Positions 1-5,787 of a DNA stretch of 7,076 nt are shown here, piece after piece. Each line of letters begins with the position of its first letter. Position 1 is the first letter of the stretch. Position numbers and translations under genes: made by a program. Source of the stretch: Achromobacter sp. (GTDB taxonomy: Bacteria; Pseudomonadota; Gammaproteobacteria; Burkholderiales; Burkholderiaceae_B); the NCBI GenBank assembly GCA_003454835.1, contig DMTA01000278.1, forward strand, positions 1,012-8,087, written 5' to 3'. The notes beneath the pieces were generated by a model. The model was not told the DNA's origin, ran no database searches, and was given only the letters and a program-made list of their open reading frames with translations.

Positions 1-524
1 GCCGGCGCCAGCTCCACGGCGAAGTTCTTGGTGATCTGCAGCAGCGCCGCCTTGGATGCCGGATACAGCGCACGTCCGGCCGCGCCGAACTTGCCGCCTG
101 TGCTGCCCAGATTCACCACCACGCCGCCGCGCGGCAGATGCGCCGCCGCCAGCTGAGTGAAGATCGCCGCCGAAATCAAGTTCGTGTCCAGCGTGCGATG
201 CCATTCCTCGCGCGTCGACGCCAGCCCGCGATCCGCATACTGGCAGGCGTTATTCACCAGAAAATCCAACCGGCCAAAGCGCGCCAGCGCGGCGTCGATG
301 CAAGCCTGGATCTGGGCGTCCTCGCCGATATCCGTTTCGCAATACAGCGCGCGTTCGGCCAGTGTCTTTGCCAGCGCCTCGCCTGCCTCGGCGTTGCGGC
401 CGACCAGCACGACGTTGGCGCCCGCCGCCGCGAAACCGCGCGCGATGTCCGCGCCCAGGCCCTGCGTGCTGCCGGTGACGATGGCGGTCTTGCCCGCCAG
501 GCCGGGAAAGCCTGAGAAATCCAT
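1..524 (-). CDS. Short-chain dehydrogenase/reductase (SDR), partial, C-terminus beyond the left edge
   Basis: NAD(P)-dependent oxidoreductase of the classical SDR family, presumably cytoplasmic. The first 174 residues are visible, of about 250 usual for the family. The Rossmann cofactor motif TGSTQGLG begins at T17. The structural motif reads NNAC (N91-C94) instead of the usual NNAG. The catalytic tetrad is complete: N115 in TNLIS, S141 in NLGST, and Y154/K158 in YPASK. The start at 524 is supported by an AAGGA Shine-Dalgarno sequence on the minus strand, and it lies 12 nt after the stop of the isochorismatase-like gene. As the last visible gene of a ring-hydroxylating dioxygenase operon, a role as cis-dihydrodiol dehydrogenase or as oxidoreductase on a downstream alcohol or ketone is plausible, but this is inferred from context. 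SDR sequences do not reveal substrate by eye. The family call is firm and the substrate is unknown. Confidence 0.93.
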   Translation of the reverse strand, partial: MDFSGFPGLAGKTAIVTGSTQGLGADIARGFAAAGANVVLVGRNAEAGEALAKTLAERALYCETDIGEDAQIQACIDAALARFGRLDFLVNNACQYADRGLASTREEWHRTLDTNLISAAIFTQLAAAHLPRGGVVVNLGSTGGKFGAAGRALYPASKAALLQITKNFAVELAP

Positions 525-536
525 ATGTATTCCTTG

Positions 537-1145
537 TCAGTTGGGCGCGGCGGCCCAGCGCACCGCGTCATCCACCGAACCCGTCTGCGCGATCAGCCGC
601 ATGCTGGCCAGCGACGCCTCGTGCACCGCCGGATCGGCCGACGCACACGCGTCTTCCGCCACCATCACCGAGAAGCCGATATCAGCGGCATGACGCACCG
701 TGCCCTCGACCACCGAATGCGTCGCCACGCCGGCCACCACCAGCCGCCGCGCGCCCAGCAGCCGCAGGGTTTCCTCCAGCGGCGTGCCGTAGAACGCGCT
801 GATGCGCGTGTGCTTGACGACGAACTCGCGCGCGCTGCCCGCCAGCGGATGGAGGCCTTCGTAGAACGCGCTGCCCCATTGCCCTTCCGGCACCGCGCCG
901 ATCGTGGCCACATTGCGGAAGATTGCGCAGTTGGGCAGCAGGTCCGCGTAGTCGGGACGAAACGCGATGCGCACGTGCACGATGGGCAGCGCGTGCGACC
1001 GCGCCCCCTCAAGCAAGGCGGCGGCGTTGTCCAGCAGGCGCTGGCGCGCCCCGCTGTCGGCATCCAGCCCGACGCGGATCTTGCCATCCGGATGCAGCAC
1101 ATCGTTCTGATAGTGCAGCGCCAGCACCGCCACGTCCGCGTTCAT
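537..1145 (-). CDS. Isochorismatase-superfamily hydrolase-like protein with altered catalytic triad
   Basis: A 202-residue protein of the isochorismatase/cysteine hydrolase superfamily (isochorismatases, nicotinamidases, N-carbamoylsarcosine amidases), at the usual length. The N-terminal strand reads VAVLALHYQND, aligning with the family pattern in which an Asp precedes the x-Q-N-D motif; here that residue is His11. The conserved Lys is present as K111 in VVKHTRISAF. The nucleophile region GVATHSVVEGT aligns with GVATNVCVEST, so the family Cys position is Val145. The other cysteines (C73, C167) are not in that position. The start at 1145 is chosen because the family fold begins there, a GAGGTG Shine-Dalgarno precedes it, and its ATG overlaps the beta-subunit stop in a TGATG arrangement that implies translational coupling. 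Longer upstream starts would run into the beta gene. It may catalyse a Cys-independent hydrolysis, as phenazine-type isochorismatases do, or have a non-hydrolytic role. Family membership is confident and activity is uncertain. Confidence 0.9.
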   Translation of the reverse strand: MNADVAVLALHYQNDVLHPDGKIRVGLDADSGARQRLLDNAAALLEGARSHALPIVHVRIAFRPDYADLLPNCAIFRNVATIGAVPEGQWGSAFYEGLHPLAGSAREFVVKHTRISAFYGTPLEETLRLLGARRLVVAGVATHSVVEGTVRHAADIGFSVMVAEDACASADPAVHEASLASMRLIAQTGSVDDAVRWAAAPN

Positions 1146-1678
1146 CACACAAACACCTCGAACGCGTCGTGCGCATCGTCGCAATTGACGAGGTCCACCC
1201 GCTTCATGCGAATGCGCCAGCCATCGCCCTCGGCGGCCAGCTTGTGGGTGTACCGCCCGGCAAGCTGGCGCGGCTGGCGCTTGCGCCATTCAGTCATCTG
1301 AAAGACCGAGTGCACCACCAGGTTGCCGGCCGTATCCACACCCTCGACCTGCACACCGCCCACCAGCCGCACGCTGCGCGTGGGCGGCTGCTGCGACCAG
1401 TTGCGCGGATGCTCCAGGCGCCGGATGCGCACGTCGCGCAGCATGCGGTCTTCCCAGAAGATCGAGATGAAGTCGTAGGGGCTTTCCTGGCCATGCTTGC
1501 GCGGCATCCAGTACATGCCGTCTTCCGTCCAGAGCGCCTGCCAGTCGTCATAGCGCCGCTCGTCCAGCAGCCGCGCCTCGCGGTACAGGAACTGCGCGAT
1601 GCGGTGGTAGGCATCGGCGGGCACGTCGGCCGGCGCAAGATTCGCGGTGCCGACGTCGAAATCCAGATCTAGCAGCAT
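1145..1678 (-). CDS. Ring-hydroxylating dioxygenase, beta (small) subunit
   Basis: Small subunit of a Rieske non-haem iron oxygenase, 177 residues, within the usual 160-180. In this family the subunit has an NTF2-like fold and packs with the alpha subunit into the oxygenase, normally alpha3beta3; it usually has a structural role and no cofactor. Recognisable family segments are the N-terminal helix FLYREARLLDERRYDDW (residues 30-46) followed by LWTEDGMYWMP. The middle segment PPTRSVRLVGGV (99-110) corresponds to the family's RTRH-V-N region, and the C-terminal strand WRIRMKRVDLVNCD (154-167) is typical. The start at 1678 overlaps the alpha stop by 10 nt and has a GGGAGA Shine-Dalgarno inside the end of the alpha gene. 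A longer in-frame extension to 1852 lies wholly inside alpha and reads as low-complexity Arg/Gly, so it was not used. It ends in a 1-nt overlap with the isochorismatase-like gene. Confidence 0.94.
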   Translation of the reverse strand: MLLDLDFDVGTANLAPADVPADAYHRIAQFLYREARLLDERRYDDWQALWTEDGMYWMPRKHGQESPYDFISIFWEDRMLRDVRIRRLEHPRNWSQQPPTRSVRLVGGVQVEGVDTAGNLVVHSVFQMTEWRKRQPRQLAGRYTHKLAAEGDGWRIRMKRVDLVNCDDAHDAFEVFV

Positions 1679-3021
1679 GCGCCATCTCCCTTGGCGGCGC
1701 CCGCGCCCGTCGCAACGCCGGCGCCCGCCTCCATATATGCCTTCCACGCGCGGAACTGATTGCGCATGGGCAATTCGCTGGTGCCGTTCACGGACACCAT
1801 GCCGTCGGCCTCGACGCGGTCCGTGCCGTGATAGCGGTGCATGCTGACCCAATCCCCGCCACGCGTCGCGTTGCCTTCCTGGCAGCGGTTGTAGAGCTCG
1901 ATGTCGTCCGGCATGACGTTGGACGACGGCGAGTTGATGACGTTGGCGTACAGCATGGCGCGCTTGAACACGCCCTCCGGCGCGCCCTTGCAGCGGAACG
2001 TCTGGATCTCGATCAGCGTGCGGTCCACCGCCACCGGCCGGATCACGCGGAACTGCTGGAACACCGTATGCGGCGAGCCGCTGCCGTAGATCACCGTGTT
2101 GTGGCGATTCATCCCCAGAATCTCCCGGGCGCGCTGTTCGCCGTACGCGCCGGTCAGCGACTCGAAGTGCGCGCGCGACACGGGATCGCGTTCGGCCGCG
2201 CCCGGATTGAAGATGCCTTCCATGTAGCCGTGGCCGTTGTCGTAGGCGCGCAGCTCCAGCTTTTCCCAGAACTCGTAGGGCTCGCCGTTACCATCCATGA
2301 TGTGCAGCTCGAGCGGCATCTCGCCCAATTCCTTGGCCTCGTCGCGCGCCGCCGCATACGAAGATTCATGCGTCACGCGCGCGTGCATCGTGTCGTGCAG
2401 ATTTTCGTAGAACACCTTCCAGTTCGAACGCTGCATCACGCGGAAGATGCCGCCGGCGACTTCCACCTCGCCCACTGGCGAACGGTCGCACAGGTTGTCG
2501 ATGGACGAGCGCACGCCACCCAGAAAGTCTTCCAGCGCCTGGCCCTCGGCCGACTGGCTGGCGAACACAAAGCCGCGGTAGCTCTCCACGCGCGGCAGAC
2601 GCCGCATCGAGAACGACGGATCCGTGGGATCGTACGACGTGCCTTCCAGCCCTTGCTTGAGCGGCACGCCCAGATGACTGCCGTCCAGCTTGAACGTCCA
2701 CGCGTGATACGGGCAGCGGAAAAACTTGCCCGCACAGCCTTCGCCGTCCGCCACCACCTTCGCCCCCTTGTGCGGGCAGCGGTTGTACAGCACGTGGACG
2801 CGGCCGTCGGCGGCGCGCACCATCAGCACATCCTGATCGCCCAGGCGTGTGGTGTGATAATCGCCCGTCTTGGGCACCTGGCTTTCGTGACCCACGTAGA
2901 TCCACGCGCGGCCATAAATGCGCTGCATTTCAAGGTCGAAAATCGCCGGATCGGTGTACAGATCCCGGTGCACGCTGTCGCCGCGCACCAGCCCCGCAAG
3001 TTGCTCGTCGGTATAAGGCAT
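1669..3021 (-). CDS. Ring-hydroxylating dioxygenase, alpha (large) subunit, Rieske-type
   Basis: Catalytic subunit of an aromatic-ring-hydroxylating oxygenase, 450 residues, a full family length. It would use O2 and electrons from a ferredoxin and/or reductase to hydroxylate an aromatic substrate, typically to a cis-dihydrodiol. The Rieske [2Fe-2S] ligands are visible: C82-P-H84 and C103-P-Y-H106. The catalytic domain follows, with NWKVFYENLHDTMH: the bridging Asp is D210, and the mononuclear iron ligands are H213 and H218. The third ligand is expected at the D372/D373 pair in VMPDDIELYN. The C-terminus is an Ala/Gly-rich tail ending in Cys-Cys, and it overlaps the beta start. The start at 3021 has a GGAGA Shine-Dalgarno and follows the hydrolase stop by 9 nt. 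The substrate is not readable; benzoate-, anthranilate-, salicylate- or terephthalate-like aromatic acids are possibilities given the AraC/XylS-type regulator. No electron-transfer component is encoded in the window. Confidence 0.96.
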   Translation of the reverse strand: MPYTDEQLAGLVRGDSVHRDLYTDPAIFDLEMQRIYGRAWIYVGHESQVPKTGDYHTTRLGDQDVLMVRAADGRVHVLYNRCPHKGAKVVADGEGCAGKFFRCPYHAWTFKLDGSHLGVPLKQGLEGTSYDPTDPSFSMRRLPRVESYRGFVFASQSAEGQALEDFLGGVRSSIDNLCDRSPVGEVEVAGGIFRVMQRSNWKVFYENLHDTMHARVTHESSYAAARDEAKELGEMPLELHIMDGNGEPYEFWEKLELRAYDNGHGYMEGIFNPGAAERDPVSRAHFESLTGAYGEQRAREILGMNRHNTVIYGSGSPHTVFQQFRVIRPVAVDRTLIEIQTFRCKGAPEGVFKRAMLYANVINSPSSNVMPDDIELYNRCQEGNATRGGDWVSMHRYHGTDRVEADGMVSVNGTSELPMRNQFRAWKAYMEAGAGVATGAGAAKGDGACC

Positions 3022-3030
3022 GTCGTCTCC

Positions 3031-4275
3031 CTACTTGTTCGCGCTGTCTTGCCAGCGCGCCATCAGCGTGTTGGAAGGCAGGGTTTCGTCCAGCAGCTTC
3101 GCCGCCGTCTCGCGCCCGGCCGTGGGCAGGCCGGCCGGATCCAACAGGCCCACCTGCACCAGCACGCTCGCCTGATCCCAATAGATGTGCTCGTGATAAA
3201 GCTTGTCGCCGCGGAACTTCACGATGGCCACCAGCGGAATCTCCACATACTTGCCCGTCGGCGCGACGCCCGGCAGCATCCAGTCGATCTCGGTCGTGTG
3301 GGTGAAGCAGAACAGCAGCTCGTCCACGATCTGCGTCGCGCCCACCGTGCGCGACAGCGGCACCAGCCGCGTGTCCGGCGGGTTGCTGTTCACGAAATGA
3401 TGCTGGTAGAAGCGCGACAGCTCCTTGTGCCCCACTCCGCCCGTCATTGTGGGGATGTGATTGACGTAAGGCTCGGCCACCATCGTCGCCATCGTCGCCG
3501 CCACGTCGCGCGTGCCGAATTCATATTCGCAGTGCTTGTCCCACAGATACGAATAATCGAACTCCGGCCCGATCGTGCGCTGCAACGCGGCCATGCTGCG
3601 CTGATGCGCCATCAGCGCCGACGGCTTGTCGTAGTGATCGCCGCCCGTGCGCGCAAACGCGTGATCCACGCCGGGATACACGTACAGCTCCACGCCCGGC
3701 TTGCCGCCCAGCGCCTCCAGGATGCGCTGGCGAGCATCGGGCGGACAGAAGCCGTCCTGCTCGGCAATGTGCAGCACCAGACGGCCGCGCAGATGGGCGG
3801 CCTCTTCAAGGCTGTCCTCGATGCCCACGCCGTAGTAACCCACCGCCACGTCCGCATCCGTGCGGCAGGCTGCCAGATAGGCCAGCTTGCCGCCCAGGCA
3901 ATAACCCAGCACGCCCGCGCCCCCTTCCTGTTCGGGCAGCTCGCGCAGCACGGCCAGCGTCGACGCGATGTCCTTGATGCCCAGATCCACGTCAAAGCCC
4001 TTGTACAGCTCGAACGCGCGCGGCATATCCGCCGGGCCGTCCGTCAGCTGGATGCCCGGCTGCTGGCGCCAGAACAGGTCCGGCACCAGCACCACGTAAC
4101 CCTCCTCGGCCAGCAGCTGCGCGCTGCGCCGCATGAAATCGTTGACGCCGAAAATCTCCTGGCACAACACCAGGCCCGGGCCGCGGCCCGAGGCCGGCAC
4201 CGCCAGATAGGCGCCGAAGGACTTGCCATCGTGCGAGGCGATCGTCACCTCGCGCGTCGTAATGCGTTCAGTCAT
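3031..4275 (-). CDS. Dienelactone hydrolase fused to a C-terminal NTF2/SnoaL-like domain
   Basis: A 414-residue two-domain protein. Residues about 1-235 are an alpha/beta hydrolase of the dienelactone hydrolase family (carboxymethylenebutenolidase type), which opens lactones to maleylacetate-like products in aromatic degradation. The family's residues are visible: E40 in LCQEIFGVND, nucleophile C126 in GYCLGG, D174 in AEQDGF and H205 in GVDHAF. Residues about 240-405 form a second domain with NTF2/SnoaL-like character: a helical start (YSYLWDKHCEYEFGTRD), then SRTVG..QIVDELLFCFTHT, and the strands VEIPLVAIVKFRGDKLYHEH and IYWDQASVLVQVGLLDP. Stand-alone dienelactone hydrolases are about 235 residues, so this is a real fusion in one frame. 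The start at 4275 is set by a strong AGGAG Shine-Dalgarno and by the beginning of the fold; a 16-residue upstream extension would run through that site. The gene lies 32 nt after the binding-protein stop and 9 nt before the dioxygenase alpha start. It probably processes an intermediate or a substrate ester or lactone; the true substrate is unknown. Confidence 0.93.
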   Translation of the reverse strand: MTERITTREVTIASHDGKSFGAYLAVPASGRGPGLVLCQEIFGVNDFMRRSAQLLAEEGYVVLVPDLFWRQQPGIQLTDGPADMPRAFELYKGFDVDLGIKDIASTLAVLRELPEQEGGAGVLGYCLGGKLAYLAACRTDADVAVGYYGVGIEDSLEEAAHLRGRLVLHIAEQDGFCPPDARQRILEALGGKPGVELYVYPGVDHAFARTGGDHYDKPSALMAHQRSMAALQRTIGPEFDYSYLWDKHCEYEFGTRDVAATMATMVAEPYVNHIPTMTGGVGHKELSRFYQHHFVNSNPPDTRLVPLSRTVGATQIVDELLFCFTHTTEIDWMLPGVAPTGKYVEIPLVAIVKFRGDKLYHEHIYWDQASVLVQVGLLDPAGLPTAGRETAAKLLDETLPSNTLMARWQDSANK

Positions 4276-4307
4276 GCGTATCTCCTGTATTGCAAAGCTG
4301 CGGCGGC

Positions 4308-5498
4308 CTACTTCATCTGGCACGAGGCGGCGAAGGGATCCTGGTATTGCGTCAGCACCGTGCCCGACAGCTTGTTCGACAGCTTGCCGCTGGCATCCGC
4401 CTCGACCACGCGCAGGTAATAGTTCTGCACCGGGTATTGATTGCGGTTGAACTTGAAATCACCGCGCACGGACTTGAAGTCCGCACGGCGCAGCGCCGGT
4501 CGCAGCGCCTCGGCGTCCAGCTTGCCGCCCGTCTGACGCACCGCGCTGTCCAGCAGCATCGCCGCGTCATAACCCTGCGACGCATACAGCGACGGGCTGC
4601 GGTTGTAGGTCTTCTTGAAGTCCTCGACGAACTTGCGGTTGGCCGGGTTGTCGAGTTCGGCCGCCCATTGCGCCGTGTTGCGCAGGCCCTTGATCGGCGC
4701 ACCCACCGCCGCGATCGTGTCCTCGTCCCCCGAAAAGCCCGGCGCCAGCAGCGCGATGTCCTTGGACAACCCCGCCCCATTGAACTGCTTGATGAAATTC
4801 ACGCCCATGCCGCCCGGCAGAAAGAAAAACACCGCATCCGGCTTGCTGGCGCGCAGCTGCGTGATCTCCACGCCATAGTCCAGCTGGCCGAGCTGCGTAT
4901 AGATCTCCTCGGCCACGCCGCCCTTGTACAGGCGCTTGAAACCGTTCAGCGACTCGCGCCCGCCCGGGTAGTCGGGCGCAATCAACGCCACCCGCTTGTA
5001 CCCCTGATCGGCCGCGTACTTGCCCATCGCGGCCGGAATGTCCTCGTTCTGCCAGGCCACCGCAAAGAAATTCGGATTACAGCCCGCGCCCGCGTAGTTT
5101 TCCGGCCCCGTATTGGTGCTCAGATAAATCGTGTCCGACTGCAGGATCGCCGGCATCACCGGCAGCAGCACGTTCGAAAACACGATGCCCGTCATCACGT
5201 CCACGCGGTCGCGCTTGAGCAGACGTTCCACCGCCTGGCGCCCCGTATCCGCCTTCTGCTGGTCATCGGCCACCACCACTTCCGCCGCCAACCCGCCCAG
5301 CTTGCCGCCCGTATGCTGCAGCGCCAGATTGAAGCCGTCCCGGATCTCGTTGCCCAGCGCCGCACCCGGTCCAGACAGCGTGGTCAGCAGCCCCACCTTC
5401 ACCTTGTCGGCCGCCGAAGCCGCCCCCGGCGCGCCCACCGCAGCCCCCATGCAAACCAGCGCCGCCAGCGCGCGCCGGCTCCATCGATTTCGATTCAT
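4308..5498 (-). CDS. ABC transporter periplasmic substrate-binding protein, branched-chain amino acid/aromatic acid type
   Basis: A 396-residue type I periplasmic binding protein (Peripla_BP_6/LivK-like), first gene of the catabolic operon. Residues 1-30 are a Sec signal peptide: a basic start MNRNRWSRR, then a hydrophobic Ala-rich core, with probable cleavage after ASA or ASAA near residue 29-30. Cys16 is not in a convincing lipobox, so it is likely a soluble periplasmic protein. The mature part starts VKVGLLTTLSGPGAALG, typical of the family, with the hinge-side segments DRVDVMTGIVFS (97-108), YKRVALIAPDYPGG (167-180) and PDAVFFFLPGG (220-230). The mature protein has two cysteines (C140, C393) that could pair. 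The start at 5498 gives the signal peptide directly at the N-terminus and has GGGGTGG just upstream; an upstream Met at 5567 would bury it. Binding proteins of this class often sit in aromatic-degradation operons, so the ligand is probably the operon's aromatic acid (inferred). The permease and ATPase genes are not in the window. Confidence 0.94.
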   Translation of the reverse strand: MNRNRWSRRALAALVCMGAAVGAPGAASAADKVKVGLLTTLSGPGAALGNEIRDGFNLALQHTGGKLGGLAAEVVVADDQQKADTGRQAVERLLKRDRVDVMTGIVFSNVLLPVMPAILQSDTIYLSTNTGPENYAGAGCNPNFFAVAWQNEDIPAAMGKYAADQGYKRVALIAPDYPGGRESLNGFKRLYKGGVAEEIYTQLGQLDYGVEITQLRASKPDAVFFFLPGGMGVNFIKQFNGAGLSKDIALLAPGFSGDEDTIAAVGAPIKGLRNTAQWAAELDNPANRKFVEDFKKTYNRSPSLYASQGYDAAMLLDSAVRQTGGKLDAEALRPALRRADFKSVRGDFKFNRNQYPVQNYYLRVVEADASGKLSNKLSGTVLTQYQDPFAASCQMK

Positions 5499-5515
5499 GT
5501 GCCACCCCGTATTCG

Positions 5516-5534
5516 CCGCCAGCCACGCTGGCGG
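5516..5534. repeat. Perfect 8-bp inverted repeat in the operon leader
   Basis: CCGCCAGC, a 3-nt spacer (CAC), then GCTGGCGG: a perfect inverted repeat ending 17 nt upstream of the binding-protein ATG and immediately upstream of its GGGGTGG ribosome-binding site. In RNA it would form a tight GC-rich hairpin, and in DNA it could be an operator for a dimeric protein. AraC/XylS proteins usually bind direct repeats, so a leader hairpin or a different repressor is equally possible. The symmetry is seen directly; the function is inferred. Confidence 0.55.
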
Positions 5535-5681
5535 AAAGCTGACAGAACCCGTCTGCCGTCGGTACACGCATGCCGCCGATTCAAGTCGCCCAGCTTACGC
5601 GCCGCGGCGCCCCCATTCCAACAGGCCCGCCCACCATGCGCGCGCCTCCCGGCAAGATTAGGCCCGCGCCCACCCCGGCTC

Positions 5682-5707
5682 TATCCGAATACCGCCACTC
5701 TTATCCG
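5682..5707. promoter_or_regulatory. Candidate AraC/XylS-type direct-repeat operator
   Basis: TATCCG occurs at 5682-5687 and again at 5702-5707, a 20-bp period, so both copies lie on nearly the same DNA face. On the minus strand each reads CGGATA, followed by GAG or AGAG. GGATA fits the GGNTA half of the known XylS site (TGCA-N6-GGNTA, paired at about 21 bp), but the TGCA half is absent from both copies. It is therefore a candidate only. It lies about 80-105 bp upstream of the regulator start and about 185-210 bp upstream of the operon start codon. Confidence 0.35.
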
Positions 5708-5787
5708 GGATTCACTTAATTCCCAATGGCGCGCGATTCCATTACGCTGCCGGCAGATACGGGATCGGTCCCGTCCCGGAGGCTTCC

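Larger units (their letters stand above)
5499..5787. promoter_or_regulatory. Divergent intergenic control region between operon and regulator
   Basis: A 289-bp non-coding stretch between the minus-strand operon start and the plus-strand AraC-type gene. It must contain both promoters. No well-matched sigma-70 -35/-10 pair could be chosen with confidence on either strand, so no promoter coordinates are claimed; a weak match alone would be consistent with activator-dependent expression. It holds three visible symmetric or repeated elements: an 8-bp inverted repeat at 5516-5534, a 12-bp palindrome GCGCCGCGGCGC at 5599-5610, and a TATCCG direct repeat at 5682 and 5702. The divergent arrangement with an AraC/XylS-family gene suggests that its product controls the operon from here. 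Confidence 0.7.

Noticed and set aside
1146..1289. Longer N-terminus for the isochorismatase-like protein
   Set aside because: The extension lies inside the beta-subunit gene and shows no family similarity. The ATG at 1145 has a ribosome-binding site and the family fold starts there.
1679..1852. Longer N-terminus for the beta subunit
   Set aside because: The extension is Arg/Gly-rich, lies wholly inside the alpha gene, and would exceed the family's usual length.
1828..4419. An 863-codon open frame on the plus strand opposite the dioxygenase alpha, hydrolase and binding-protein genes
   Set aside because: It crosses three well-supported gene boundaries. Its product is His/Arg/Ala/Gln-rich without any recognisable domain, and stop-free antisense frames are common in GC-rich coding DNA.
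5451..5453. Lipoprotein cysteine in the binding-protein signal (Cys16)
   Set aside because: The residues before it (ALV) do not make a convincing lipobox, and an Ala-Ser-Ala type I cleavage site follows.
5499..5567. Upstream start for the binding protein
   Set aside because: It would put 23 residues before the signal peptide and translate the inverted repeat. The downstream ATG has a ribosome-binding site and gives a normal Sec signal.
5707..5724. GGGA/TCCC inverted repeat around a TTAAT segment as an operator
   Set aside because: Only four bases pair before a mismatch, which is too short to stand out.
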